NCBI GenBank assembly: GCA_023954255.1
Contig: JAMLIH010000034.1
Location: 1 to 32,881 of the forward strand
Source: Phyllobacteriaceae bacterium
Lineage (GTDB): Bacteria > Pseudomonadota > Alphaproteobacteria > Rhizobiales > Rhizobiaceae
Direction: 5' to 3'
Length of the DNA: 32,881 bases
Shown here: piece after piece, positions 20,427-31,723 of the stretch
Layout: every line of letters begins with the position of its first letter
Numbering within the stretch: the stretch's first letter is position 1
Position numbers and translations under genes: made by a program
Notes under the pieces: model-generated
The model's input: only the letters and a program-made list of their open reading frames with translations
Databases searched by the model: none
What the model was told of the DNA's origin: nothing

Positions 20427-23366
20427 ATGAAACCGGGTGACCACCTCTTTCTGGTCGATGGATCAGCCTACATCTTTCGCGCCTACCATGCGCTGCCGCC
20501 CCTGACCCGAAAGTCGGACGGATTGCCGGTAGGTGCTGTTTCCGGTTTCTGCAACATGCTGTGGAAGCTGCTGCAGGAGGCGCGGGATACCTCCGTCGGT
20601 GTGGTGCCGACGCACTTCGCGGTGATCTTCGACTATTCCTCGAAAACCTTCCGCAATGAAATCTTTCCCGAGTACAAGGCCAACCGTTCGGAACCACCGG
20701 AAGATCTGCGGCCGCAGTTCGGCCTGATCCGGGAAGCAACACGCGCCTTCAACCTTCCCTGCATCGAGATGGAGGGTTTTGAGGCCGACGACCTGATCGC
20801 CACCTACGCAAGGGAGGCGGTCAGGGCGGGTGGCGATGTCACCATCATTTCTTCCGACAAGGACCTGATGCAGCTCATCGGGCCGCAGGTCTCGATGTAC
20901 GACTCCATGAAGGACCGGCAGCTGGGCGTGCCGGAGGTGATCGAGAAATGGGGTGTGCCGCCGGAGAAGATGATCGATCTTCAGGCGCTGTCGGGCGATT
21001 CAACCGACAACATCCCCGGTGTTCCGGGGATCGGGCCAAAGACAGCGGCGCAACTGCTGGAAGAATACGGCGATCTCGAAACGCTGCTGGCGCGCGCGGA
21101 CGAGATCAAGCAGAACAAGCGGCGCGAGAACCTGATCGAACATGCCGATCTGGCGCGCGTCTCGAAAAAGCTGGTCACGCTGGTCGATGACGTGCCGCTG
21201 CAAGTTCCACTCGACGGGCTGGTGCTGGAAGCAACCGACGGACCGAAACTGGTGGCGTTCCTCAAGGCGATGGAATTTACCACGCTTACCCGCAAGGTCG
21301 GCGAGATCACCGGGACCGAGCTTGGCGAGATCGAGCCGGCGACGGTGACATCGGAAATCTGGGAGGACATGCGCGGACCAGATTCCGATGGCAGTGAGCC
21401 GACGGGTCATGACGATGCCCCAGCAGGCGGAGAGGAAAAGCTCGCAAAGGCGGATGGTGGTACCTGGACGCCGAAAGCGCTGGTTCAGGCACGGGCGGAG
21501 GCAGCGATCGCAGCCGGTTTCGACCTTTCGGCCTACGAAACGGTTCGCACCATGGAGGCCCTGAACCGCTGGATCGAAGCCGCAAGGGATGGCGGCATAC
21601 TGGCCGTCGATACCGAAACCACATCGCTCGATCCCATGCAGGCGGAACTGGTCGGGATCTCCCTGGCGACGGCACCCGGCAAGGCCTGCTACATTCCGCT
21701 CGCCCATACCGATGGCACCGGCGATCTTCTGGGGGGTGGAAGAAGCGCGGATCAGCTTGAGGAAACGGATGTGCTGCGGCTTCTCAAGCCGGTGTTCGAG
21801 GACCCCTCGATCCTGAAGATCGGCCAGAACATGAAATATGACTGGCTGATCTTTGCCGAGCGCAATATCGAGCTCGCGCCATTCGATGACACGATGCTGC
21901 TTTCCTATGTGCTGGATGTAGGTCTCGGCGGCCACGGCATGGACGAGCTGTCCAAACGCTGGCTGGGGCACGAGTGCATTTCCTACAAGTCACTGACCGG
22001 AGCGGGCAAGTCGAAGATCACCTTCGAACAGGTCGATATCGCCAAGGCAACCGAATACGCTGCCGAGGATGCCGATGTGACCTACAGGCTCTGGCAGGTT
22101 CTCAAGCCGAGACTTGCAGCGGAGAGTCTCGCGAGCGTCTATGAGCGGCTCGAACGGCCGCTTGCCGATGTGCTGGCGAAGATGGAGCAGCGGGGAATTT
22201 CGGTCGACCGCCAAATTCTCTCGCGTCTCTCCGGAGAACTCGGACAGGCGGCGGCGCGCGTCGAGCAGGAAGTCTACGAGCTGGCCGGCGAGAATTTCAA
22301 CATCGGTTCACCCAAGCAGTTGGGCGATATCCTGTTCGGCAAGCTCAACCTGCCGGGCGCCAGCAAGACCAAGACCGGCCAGTGGTCGACCTCCGCCCAG
22401 GTGCTCGACGATCTCGCCGCCGAGGGCCATGAACTGCCGCGCAAGATTGTCGGCTGGCGGCAGCTTACCAAGCTCAAATCGACCTATACCGATGCGCTGC
22501 CGGGCTACATCAATCCGCGGACGGGACGGGTTCACACCTCCTATGCGATGGCGTCGACTTCGACCGGCAGGCTGTCCTCTTCCGAGCCGAACCTGCAGAA
22601 CATTCCGATCCGCACCGAGGAGGGACGGCGGATCAGGACTGCTTTCGTAGCCGAGAAAGGCAACAAGCTGGTTTCCGCAGACTATTCGCAGATCGAATTG
22701 AGGGTGCTGGCCCATATCGCGGACATTCCGCAACTGCGCCAGGCCTTTGCCGACGGGCTCGACATTCACGCAATGACCGCATCCGAGATGTTCGGCGTGC
22801 CGGTCGAAGGCATGGACCCGATGATCCGGCGGCGCGCCAAGGCGATCAATTTCGGCATCATCTACGGCATTTCGGCTTTCGGCCTTGCCAACCAGCTCGG
22901 CATCGAGCGATCGGAGGCAAGCGACTACATCAAGAAGTATTTCGAGCGCTTTCCCGGCATCCGGGATTACATGGAAGAGACCAAGCGGGTCTGCCGCGAA
23001 CGCGGCTATGTGGAAACCATCTTCGGGCGGCGGGCGCATTATCCCGAGATCAAGGCTTCCAATCCGCAGATGCGCGCCTTCAACGAGCGCGCGGCAATCA
23101 ATGCGCCCATTCAGGGCTCGGCAGCCGACATCATCCGGCGTGCCATGATCCGCATGGATTCGGCAATCGAGAAGGCCGGTCTTTCGGCCCGCATGCTGCT
23201 GCAGGTGCATGACGAACTGATTTTCGAAATGCCGGAGGGCGAAGTCGACAAGAGCCTGCCCGTCATCTGCAAGGTGATGGAAGAGGCGCCTTTCCCCGCC
23301 CTGCAGTTGAAAGTGCCGCTACAGGTCGATGCCAAGGCTGCCGGTAACTGGGACGAGGCACACTGA
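20427..23366 (+). CDS. polA: DNA polymerase I
   Basis: This 979-residue repair and replication polymerase has all three domains. The N-terminal 5'-3' exonuclease (about 1-290) shows LVDGSAYIFRAYHALP, EMEGFEADDLIA and GDSTDNIPGVPGIGPKTA. The 3'-5' proofreading domain (about 370-560) is intact, with Asp395 and Glu397 in VDTETTS, IGQNMKYDWLIF and YAAEDADVTYRLW, unlike the inactive versions in some bacteria. The polymerase domain (to the end) has Asp752 in DYSQIELRVLAH, RRRAKAINFGIIYG and Asp929 in QVHDELIFE. A linker rich in Gly/Asp/Glu lies at about 310-350. No strong Shine-Dalgarno precedes the ATG, only GAGG at about -19. A 28-bp-spaced GAAATCGAC direct repeat (20327 and 20355) lies in its upstream region. 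Confidence 0.97.
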   Translation: MKPGDHLFLVDGSAYIFRAYHALPPLTRKSDGLPVGAVSGFCNMLWKLLQEARDTSVGVVPTHFAVIFDYSSKTFRNEIFPEYKANRSEPPEDLRPQFGLIREATRAFNLPCIEMEGFEADDLIATYAREAVRAGGDVTIISSDKDLMQLIGPQVSMYDSMKDRQLGVPEVIEKWGVPPEKMIDLQALSGDSTDNIPGVPGIGPKTAAQLLEEYGDLETLLARADEIKQNKRRENLIEHADLARVSKKLVTLVDDVPLQVPLDGLVLEATDGPKLVAFLKAMEFTTLTRKVGEITGTELGEIEPATVTSEIWEDMRGPDSDGSEPTGHDDAPAGGEEKLAKADGGTWTPKALVQARAEAAIAAGFDLSAYETVRTMEALNRWIEAARDGGILAVDTETTSLDPMQAELVGISLATAPGKACYIPLAHTDGTGDLLGGGRSADQLEETDVLRLLKPVFEDPSILKIGQNMKYDWLIFAERNIELAPFDDTMLLSYVLDVGLGGHGMDELSKRWLGHECISYKSLTGAGKSKITFEQVDIAKATEYAAEDADVTYRLWQVLKPRLAAESLASVYERLERPLADVLAKMEQRGISVDRQILSRLSGELGQAAARVEQEVYELAGENFNIGSPKQLGDILFGKLNLPGASKTKTGQWSTSAQVLDDLAAEGHELPRKIVGWRQLTKLKSTYTDALPGYINPRTGRVHTSYAMASTSTGRLSSSEPNLQNIPIRTEEGRRIRTAFVAEKGNKLVSADYSQIELRVLAHIADIPQLRQAFADGLDIHAMTASEMFGVPVEGMDPMIRRRAKAINFGIIYGISAFGLANQLGIERSEASDYIKKYFERFPGIRDYMEETKRVCRERGYVETIFGRRAHYPEIKASNPQMRAFNERAAINAPIQGSAADIIRRAMIRMDSAIEKAGLSARMLLQVHDELIFEMPEGEVDKSLPVICKVMEEAPFPALQLKVPLQVDAKAAGNWDEAH

Positions 23367-23507
23367 CCGGCAACACGATGCAAGCGGCCCTTGTCCTGCA
23401 CCCTGTTGTGATCACAGGTTACCGGGGGAAGCTTGCCAATCCGCCCTTTTATCAGCATCATACCTGTTGGCGTGACCCGCAATTTCCGCGCCGGAGGAGC
23501 CTGTTAC

Positions 23508-23897
23508 ATGTTTCCCGAAACCAATCCCGCACCGGGTTTCAAGATGCATCCCGAGCACAGGGTGGAGACCCGTCTTCACCGGGGAAAGGTTTGCGTCCAT
23601 GCCGACGGAACACCGATTGCGGAAACCCGGTATGCGGTGGTGGTGGAGGAAACCAATCACGCGCCGGTCTATTACATTCCCTTCGACGATATCGACGAAC
23701 AGTTTCTCACACCGTCGAACCATGTGACCCGCTGCCCGTTCAAGGGAAAGGCGCGCTACTGGAACCTGAAGATCGGCGAGCACGAAATCGACAATGCGGT
23801 CTGGGCCTATGAAACGCCCTATGACGAGGTGCTGGAACTGGCGGGGCTGGCGGCGTTCTTTCCCAACAAGGTGGCCATCGAAGTCTCCGCCGAGTGA
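23508..23897 (+). CDS. DUF427 domain protein
   Basis: The 129-residue protein matches the DUF427 family: RVETRLHRGKVCVHADGTPIAETRYAVVVEE at the start, YYIPFDDIDEQFLTPSNHVTRCPFKGKARYWNL in the middle, and AVWAYETPYDEV later, which is the conserved W-A-Y-P-like segment. The function of the family is unknown. I chose the ATG at 23508 because GGAGGAG lies about 8 nt upstream. An in-frame ATG at 23433 adds 25 residues without family resemblance. It follows polA by 141 bp on the same strand and ends 15 bp before the convergent glutamine-synthetase-like gene. There is no signal peptide or membrane segment. Confidence 0.88.
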   Translation: MFPETNPAPGFKMHPEHRVETRLHRGKVCVHADGTPIAETRYAVVVEETNHAPVYYIPFDDIDEQFLTPSNHVTRCPFKGKARYWNLKIGEHEIDNAVWAYETPYDEVLELAGLAAFFPNKVAIEVSAE

Positions 23898-23912
23898 CCT
23901 TCGGCCTGCCGG

Positions 23913-25298
23913 CTACAAATAGGTCGAGCGTTCCAGCGGCGTGATCTCGTTCATGAATTCGGTGAACTCCACCTTCTTCACCTCGGCATAGATGCGCCGT
24001 AACTCTTCCCCGAGGATATCGGCGATGAAATCCGATTTCTCGAAATCCTCGATCGCATCGTCCATGTCGTCGGAAAGGGTCGGCAGCTTCATCGTATAGG
24101 CGCTGCCTTCAATGGGGTCAGGCGGTGCCTTTTCTTCTTCCAGCCCTTTCAGCATGGCGCCAAGCACGGCTGCCAGAACGAAATAAGGGTTGGCATCGGC
24201 CCCGGACAAACGATGTTCCAGCCGGTTGGCGGCGGGTTCGGAGGCAGGTACCCGCACGGCAACCGAGCGGTTATTGCGGCCCCAGGCAATTCGGGTCGGT
24301 GCATAGGAACCCGGCTGAATGCGGCGGTAACCGTTAAAACTCGGAATGAAGATCAACAGTGCGTCACGCATGGTGGAAAGCAGGCCGGCTGCTGCATGGG
24401 CCAGACGCTCTTCACCTTCGTCACCGGAAAAGATGTTGCTGCCATCCTTGTCGAGCAGGCTGGCATGAACATGCATGCCGTTGCCCGGCCATTCCAGAAA
24501 CGGCTTGGCCATGAAGGTGGCGCGCAGGCCGTGCTTGTTCGAACATTCGGCGATCAGGCGGCGCAGCAGCACCGTGTCGTCGGCAGCGGCCATCGGATCG
24601 GCGCGATGCTTCAGATTGACCTCGAACTGGCCGGGCGCCGCCTCCTTGATGATGGTGTCGATGGGAAGGCCCATGGCAATGGCGCCGGCGCGGATATCGG
24701 CAAAGAGCTCGCTCTGGCCGGAAAGCTCTGACAGCGAATACATGTTCTGCGGCTCGGGCCCGAAGGCGCCATGGGCACGGTCGCGGTCGCGCATCATCTT
24801 GCCGGTCGCCTGAAAGGCAGCGGGATCGACCAGATAGAACTCCAGTTCGAAGGCAACCACCGGTGTCAGCCCGGCATTTGCAAGACGGTCGACAACCCCC
24901 TGAAGCGCGTTGCGCGGATCGGCATGGAAGGGCTTGCCCTTGTCGTCCAGCATCGACATGAGAACCTGGGCCGTCGGGCGTTCGGCCCAGTTTATTCGCG
25001 AGATGCGGCCGTCTATGGCCTTGCAGAAGCCGTCCCGGTCGCCGGTGTCGATATGAAGGCCCGTCTCCTCGACCTCGCGGCCCCAGATGTCGAGGCCGAA
25101 AATCGACATCGGAAGATTGATGCCCGGCTGGCAGACCTTCTTCAGCGCCTCTGCCGGCGCCCATTTGCCGCGCATGACACCGTTGATATCGGCGATCAGC
25201 AGATCGACGGATTCGATGTCGGGATTTTCCAACAGAAAGGATTCGCCCGCAGCAAGCGGGGCTGCGGATGCAGCGGATTTTTTCTCGTCATGATTCAT
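23913..25298 (-). CDS. glutamine synthetase-like ligase (gamma-glutamylpolyamine synthetase type)
   Basis: The roughly 461-residue protein has the glutamine-synthetase fold. An N-terminal beta-grasp region reads VDLLIADINGVMRGKWAP. FELEFYLVD carries the metal-binding Glu pair. GNGMHVHASLLDKDG holds the catalytic His, and NGYRRIQPGSYAPTRIAWGRNNRSVAVRVP is the ATP/glutamate segment. It lacks the Tyr adenylylation loop of GlnA I, and the RGK motif with the shortened central part fits the PuuA family, which joins glutamate to putrescine or other amines. The divergent class III aminotransferase supports an amine-degradation role. The start is uncertain: 25298 (MNHDEKK) has weak ribosome binding, while 25343 has AGGA at good spacing but uses rare ATA codons. 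Confidence 0.88.
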   Translation of the reverse strand: MNHDEKKSAASAAPLAAGESFLLENPDIESVDLLIADINGVMRGKWAPAEALKKVCQPGINLPMSIFGLDIWGREVEETGLHIDTGDRDGFCKAIDGRISRINWAERPTAQVLMSMLDDKGKPFHADPRNALQGVVDRLANAGLTPVVAFELEFYLVDPAAFQATGKMMRDRDRAHGAFGPEPQNMYSLSELSGQSELFADIRAGAIAMGLPIDTIIKEAAPGQFEVNLKHRADPMAAADDTVLLRRLIAECSNKHGLRATFMAKPFLEWPGNGMHVHASLLDKDGSNIFSGDEGEERLAHAAAGLLSTMRDALLIFIPSFNGYRRIQPGSYAPTRIAWGRNNRSVAVRVPASEPAANRLEHRLSGADANPYFVLAAVLGAMLKGLEEEKAPPDPIEGSAYTMKLPTLSDDMDDAIEDFEKSDFIADILGEELRRIYAEVKKVEFTEFMNEITPLERSTYL

Positions 25299-25456
25299 GG
25301 ATATGCAGCCTGATATTGCCAACGGTACCGCCGGGGCTGCCATGTTGTTCCTGTGATCCGACCCTCAGCCAGATCGCAGCAAGCCATGTGCCCAGCCCGT
25401 TTCCTCCTTGCCCGAATGCCGGATTTGTGATCTCCATCGGTGGTAATCAATAGTGC

Positions 25457-26848
25457 ATGGAATCCATCATGAACGTCAATCTGTCCACCGCCGATCTGCG
25501 CCAAAAAGATGCAGCGCATCATTTCCACCCCTTTACCGATCACAAGACGCTCGGTCTCGACGAGCGCCGGGTGATTGTTCGCGCCGATGGCGTGTGGATG
25601 TGGGATTCAGACGGCAACCGGATCATGGACGGGATGGCCGGGCTGTGGTGCGTCAATGTCGGCCACGGGCGGCAGGAAATCATCGAGGCCGTACGCGCCC
25701 AGATGAGCGAGCTTTCCTACTACAACACCTTCTTCAAGACGACGACGCTGCCGGCCATCGAGCTGGCGGAAGTGCTGGCCGAGATCACACCACCGCAGTT
25801 CAAGATGAGCTTCTTCGGCGGTTCCGGCTCGGACGGCAACGACACGGTGGTGCGCATGGTACGCACCTACTGGCAGTTGCTCGGCAAGCCGGAGAAGAAG
25901 ATCATCCTGTCGCGGGTCAATGCCTATCACGGCTCGACGGTTGCCGGCGCAGCGCTGGGCGGAATGGCCGGCATGCATGCCCAGGGCGGCGTCATCGGCG
26001 ACATCGACCATGCCGGGCAGCCCTACTGGTTCGGCAGCGGGCAGGACATGACGCCGGAGGAATTCGGTATTCAGGCGGCACGGTCTCTCGAGGCCAAGAT
26101 CGACGAGCTGGGCGAGGAAAACATCGCCGCCTTCATTGCCGAGCCGATTCAGGGCGCCGGCGGTGTGGTCATTCCGCCGGAAACCTACTGGCCGGAAGTG
26201 AAGCGCATTCTCGACGAGCGCGATATCCTGTTCATTTCCGATGAGGTTATCTGCGGTTTCGGCCGCACCGGCAGCTGGTTCGGCTGCCAGACTTACGGAA
26301 CGGAGCCCGACATGATGACCATGGCCAAGGGCCTGTCCTCGGGCTATCTGCCGATTGGCGCCGTTTCGATCTCCGACAAGATCGCCGATGTCTTTCATAC
26401 CGTGGGCGGCGAGTTCTTCCACGGCTATACCTATTCCGGCCACCCGGCATGCTGTGCTGCGGCCATCGCCAATCTTAAGATCATGCGTCGCGAGAAGCTG
26501 GTCGAGCGCTGCGCTTCCGATATCGGTCCCTATCTGCAGGAGCGCTGGAAAAAACTCGGCGAACATCCGCTGGTCGGCGAGGCGGTCATGAAGGGGATGA
26601 TGGGCGCGATCGAACTGGTGCCCGACAAGTCGAACCTTGTGAAGCGCTTCGAGCGGGAAGGCGAAGTCGGCAACATGGCGCGCGACCATTCCTTCAGGAA
26701 CGGGCTGGTGATGCGCGCGGTCCGCGACCGGCTGATCATCTGTCCGCCGCTGACGCTTACCCATGACGAGGCCGACGAACTCGTCGCCATGGCAACCAAG
26801 ACGCTCAACGATACGCTGGACGATCTGAAGAAGCAGGGCCGGGTTTAA
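25457..26848 (+). CDS. class III PLP aminotransferase (putrescine/omega-amino acid:pyruvate type)
   Basis: The 463-residue enzyme belongs to the fold-type I class III aminotransferases. The PLP lysine is Lys291 in TMAKGLSSGYLPIGAV, the PLP-binding Asp is Asp262 in FISDEVICGFGRTG, and the glycine loop is FFGGSGSDGNDT. HHFHPFTDHK and DGMAGLWCVNVGHGR are hallmarks of the SpuC and omega-amino acid:pyruvate branch, so pyruvate is the probable acceptor and a diamine or omega-amino acid the donor. The first ATG (25457) and one at 25469 are both possible and neither has a strong ribosome site. It is divergent from the PuuA-like ligase with about 110-160 bp between, suggesting shared regulation. The exact amine is not fixed by sequence. 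Confidence 0.92.
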   Translation: MESIMNVNLSTADLRQKDAAHHFHPFTDHKTLGLDERRVIVRADGVWMWDSDGNRIMDGMAGLWCVNVGHGRQEIIEAVRAQMSELSYYNTFFKTTTLPAIELAEVLAEITPPQFKMSFFGGSGSDGNDTVVRMVRTYWQLLGKPEKKIILSRVNAYHGSTVAGAALGGMAGMHAQGGVIGDIDHAGQPYWFGSGQDMTPEEFGIQAARSLEAKIDELGEENIAAFIAEPIQGAGGVVIPPETYWPEVKRILDERDILFISDEVICGFGRTGSWFGCQTYGTEPDMMTMAKGLSSGYLPIGAVSISDKIADVFHTVGGEFFHGYTYSGHPACCAAAIANLKIMRREKLVERCASDIGPYLQERWKKLGEHPLVGEAVMKGMMGAIELVPDKSNLVKRFEREGEVGNMARDHSFRNGLVMRAVRDRLIICPPLTLTHDEADELVAMATKTLNDTLDDLKKQGRV

Positions 26849-26866
26849 GGTTCGCCGAAACCATAC

Positions 26867-26890
26867 GGGCTGCGGTTCTTTCCGCAGTCC
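26867..26890. terminator. hairpin between the convergent aminotransferase and dnaJ
   Basis: GGGCTGCGG (26867-26875) pairs with CCGCAGTCC (26882-26890), nine pairs with one G-U and a TTCTTT loop. It lies between converging genes and can act in both directions. No T-run follows, so it is probably moderate. Confidence 0.5.
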
Positions 26891-26899
26891 GCGCCGCTC

Positions 26900-28036
26900 T
26901 CAGTCGGCCAGGCCGTCGAGGAAGTTCTTCATGCGCGAGAAGAAGCCCGAGGATTCGGGATTGTTCTTTTCCGATGAAATCGCCTCGAACTCTTCCAGCA
27001 GTTCGCGCTGGCGGCGGGTCAGATTCTGCGGCGTTTCGGTCACGACCTGGATGTAGAGATCGCCAACACCCGTCGAGCGCATGACCGGCATGCCCTTGCC
27101 CTTGAGGCGGAACTGCTTGCCGGTCTGGGTGCCTTCAGGCACCTTGACCCGCGATTTGCCGCCATCGAGCGTACCCACTTCGAACTGGCCGCCAAGGGCT
27201 GCCGTCGTCATGGAGACGGGAATGCGGCAGAACAGGTCGGCGCCGTCGCGCTGGAAGAATTCGTGCGGCTTGATGGTGACGAAGATGTAGAGATCGCCCG
27301 GCGGGCCGCCCCGCGCGCCTGCCTCGCCCTCGCCACCGAGTCGAATGCGCACGCCATCCTCGATGCCGGCGGGAATATTGACCGAAAGCGAGCGCTCGCG
27401 GGTCACCCGGCCCTGGCCCGAACAGGTTTCGCACGGATCGGAGATCACCTCACCCCTGCCCTGACATTGCGGACAGGTGCGCTCGATGGAGAAGAAGCCG
27501 GAAGCTGCCCGCACCCGGCCGGAACCCGAACAGGTAGCGCAGGTCTTGGGGCTCGAGCCCGGCTTGGAGCCGGAGCCCGAACAGGCCTCGCAGGTGATGG
27601 CTGTGGGAACGGAAATCTCTGCCGTCTTGCCTTCAAAAGCCTCTTCCAGCGTGATTTCCATGTTGTAGCGAAGATCGGCGCCCCGGTCGCGGCCACCGCC
27701 ACCGCGCCTACCCCGGCCGCCCATCATCTCGCCGAAGAGATCCTCGAAAATATCGGAGAAACCGCCGCCACCGAAGCCGCCCGCGCCGCCGCCAAAACCG
27801 CCACCGCCATTTTCGAAGGCGGCATGACCGAACTGGTCATAGGCTGCGCGCTTCTGGGGGTCGCGCAAGACCTCGTAGGCCTCGTTGATTTCCTTGAAAC
27901 GGGTTTCAGCCAGCTTGTCGTCGGGATTGCGGTCGGGATGATATTTCATCGCCATCTTGCGGAAGGCGCTCTTCAGCTCCTTCTCGTCGGCAGACCGCTC
28001 GACCCCCAGCAGTTCGTAATAGTCGGCCTTGGACAT
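26900..28036 (-). CDS. dnaJ: chaperone protein DnaJ (Hsp40)
   Basis: The 378-residue co-chaperone stimulates DnaK ATPase and delivers unfolded substrates. The N-terminal J domain holds His33-Pro34-Asp35. A Gly/Phe-rich linker follows at about 75-110, with a [11 protein letters not shown] stretch. The zinc domain (about 145-215) has all four CxxCxGxG repeats ([32 protein letters not shown]). The C-terminal substrate-binding domains and dimer region are complete, as expected for class I DnaJ. It lies 107 bp downstream of dnaK on the same strand, with a stem-loop between, and is probably transcribed from the dnaK promoter at reduced level. Confidence 0.98.
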   Translation of the reverse strand: MSKADYYELLGVERSADEKELKSAFRKMAMKYHPDRNPDDKLAETRFKEINEAYEVLRDPQKRAAYDQFGHAAFENGGGGFGGGAGGFGGGGFSDIFEDLFGEMMGGRGRRGGGGRDRGADLRYNMEITLEEAFEGKTAEISVPTAITCEACSGSGSKPGSSPKTCATCSGSGRVRAASGFFSIERTCPQCQGRGEVISDPCETCSGQGRVTRERSLSVNIPAGIEDGVRIRLGGEGEAGARGGPPGDLYIFVTIKPHEFFQRDGADLFCRIPVSMTTAALGGQFEVGTLDGGKSRVKVPEGTQTGKQFRLKGKGMPVMRSTGVGDLYIQVVTETPQNLTRRQRELLEEFEAISSEKNNPESSGFFSRMKNFLDGLAD

Positions 28037-28081
28037 GGTCTAACCTGTCGCTATCCGGTGAACTTCGATTCACCCAAAGCA

Positions 28082-28129
28082 AACCCCGCACCGCTTCCGG
28101 ACAGGCATCTGGGAGCAGAGTGCGGGGTT
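28082..28129 (-). terminator. stem-loop between dnaK and dnaJ
   Basis: AACCCCGCAC (28082-28091) pairs perfectly with GTGCGGGGTT (28120-28129), 10 bp with a 28-nt loop. It starts just after the dnaK stop. The T-run is poor, so it probably gives partial termination or protects dnaK mRNA. Confidence 0.5.
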
Positions 28130-28143
28130 CATTGCGGTCAGCC

Positions 28144-30063
<1,920 letters not shown>

Positions 30064-30229
30064 TTTTCTCTCCTTTTAGCGAACTGCCTGAACCCGTTTT
30101 GCCCCGCGTCGAATGCGCATTTCGTGCCGAGCCGGCGTTTTTTGGCAGAACCTTTTGGAATCATTGAATTTTGCCGAACGATACGATGGCCTGACCATGC
30201 ATCACCCCGTCTCACCCGGCGTGTTGCGG

Positions 30230-30261
30230 CGTATATAAGGACCACATTTTACGGGTGCAAG
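30230..30261 (-). promoter_or_regulatory. heat-shock (RpoH-type) promoter of dnaK-dnaJ
   Basis: On the minus strand CTTGCA (30261-30256) is followed after 16 nt by CTTATATACG (30239-30230). The second element matches the alphaproteobacterial heat-shock -10 CYTATNTNNG exactly, and the first shares CTTG. The same bases also form TTGCAC-N17-TATATA for the housekeeping sigma. The predicted 5' UTR is about 160 nt, long enough for extra post-transcriptional control. Confidence 0.65.
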
Positions 30262-30318
30262 GGTTTCAGGCGGTGTAAATCGGGCAAATCTCCGGAGGAA
30301 ATGCCCCGAAGAACAGCG

Positions 30319-31608
30319 TCATTGCCGCCCCGTTTGCAGGCGGAGACGGTACGATACCACAACAATGAACAATGCCAGAACCGCCAGCGGCGCAAGAAGC
30401 GCCAGGGCCGGCGCAACGAGCGTGCCTTTCGCCAGCAATGGCAGCGCGGGGAGCCAGAGCGGCTGGGCAGCCAGCAGGGCCAGCAGCAGCGGTGCCCAAA
30501 GCCGCCTGCAGGCACCAGACTGCTGGCCGGGCTGCAGCAAGGAAAGCACGGCCAGAAAATAGAGCGGGCCCGCATCGTAGAAGAAGGCATAGGGCGTGAT
30601 CACGAAGGTTGCGCCCGCCAGCAGCACACTGTTTTCGAACCAGGCGGCCCTCGTGGAAAAAAACAGCCAAAGGGTCAGGATGAGGACCGGCAGGGCGATC
30701 ATCAGATGAACAAGCAAGGCCGTCGAGGCGGTCAGGCCGGTGGCGCGCAGCGCGGCAAAAAAGGTCGGCATCATGTAGAGAAAAACGCCGCTCCATTCCC
30801 GCATGACCCGCTGCTGATAGGACAGGGTTTCGGAGATGAACAGTTCCCAGCTTTCGAAGCCAAACGCGGCCACCGACAGGGCAAACAGAAGAAGCGTGAA
30901 AGCAACTGTCCAGAAAATCGCGCCAAAGTTTCTTTCTGCCAGCAGCAGAAAGGGAAACAGGGTCCCCAGCTGTGGTTTCATGGTCAGCAGAGCCAGCACC
31001 AGGCCGCAGGCGATGGGCTTCGTCTGCCGCCATGCCAGCGCCAGCAGGAACAGTCCGCCGAACAGGAAGCCGTTCTGGCCGATGTAGAACTGCGCAACGA
31101 CAAAGCACGACAGAAAGAGAATGGCGGCCGGAAAGCTGGTCGGGGGGCCGGACGGTCCGGCGACATTTTCCGATGACTGGTGCCATTGAAGCCATGTCAC
31201 AAAACAGGCCCAGACAAAAAGCGCCAGGGACAGGCATTCAAACAGCAGATAGGCCGCCCGGTAGGAGAAGAGCCCCAGCGGGGCGGTCAGCAGCAGAAAG
31301 TGCGGCGGATAGGACCAGTTGCGGGTTTCCATCGCCCCTTGAGCAAAAGTCTGTTCGAGCAGTTCCTGATACTGGTCCTTGAAGAACAGGGGTTCGATAT
31401 CGCCTGCAAGAGCCTGCCTGCCTGACAGCCAGTAATTGGCGAAATCGCGATTGATGAATACTGGGTCGGGATCACCGGTCAGCAGACCCGACAAGACCGC
31501 CTTGAGCTGCGGCAGCCAGAAGGACATTCCGGCCAGCGCCAGAACAAGCATCAACACCGCCGCCCGGCGAACGGTTTCGTCTGTCGTCCTGATGTCCCCG
31601 TTACGCAC
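30319..31608 (-). CDS. GT87/DUF2029 polytopic membrane glycosyltransferase
   Basis: The 429-residue protein has about ten transmembrane helices and matches the GT87 (DUF2029) family of polyprenyl-phosphate-sugar-dependent transferases, whose best-known members are mycobacterial mannosyltransferases. The expected catalytic acid is Asp55 in the first periplasmic loop (FINRDFANYWLSGRQALAGD), and SYPPHFLLLTAPLGLFSYRAAYLLFE is a family hallmark. The sugar and acceptor are unknown. The start is the GTG at 31608, with GGGAG about 9 nt upstream. It stands between dnaK (same strand, downstream) and alkB (divergent). Another multi-membrane protein lies beyond alkB. Confidence 0.85.
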   Translation of the reverse strand: MRNGDIRTTDETVRRAAVLMLVLALAGMSFWLPQLKAVLSGLLTGDPDPVFINRDFANYWLSGRQALAGDIEPLFFKDQYQELLEQTFAQGAMETRNWSYPPHFLLLTAPLGLFSYRAAYLLFECLSLALFVWACFVTWLQWHQSSENVAGPSGPPTSFPAAILFLSCFVVAQFYIGQNGFLFGGLFLLALAWRQTKPIACGLVLALLTMKPQLGTLFPFLLLAERNFGAIFWTVAFTLLLFALSVAAFGFESWELFISETLSYQQRVMREWSGVFLYMMPTFFAALRATGLTASTALLVHLMIALPVLILTLWLFFSTRAAWFENSVLLAGATFVITPYAFFYDAGPLYFLAVLSLLQPGQQSGACRRLWAPLLLALLAAQPLWLPALPLLAKGTLVAPALALLAPLAVLALFIVVVSYRLRLQTGRQ

Positions 31609-31723
31609 TCCGGGCTACTCCCGATCGGCTTGCCAGATGCCACAAACTCAGATTCGCTTTTGACCTTTTGAGCCATCGGCAGCATGCTTTCAAGCTGCCC
31701 TCAACCGACGCCGGAGACCCGTC

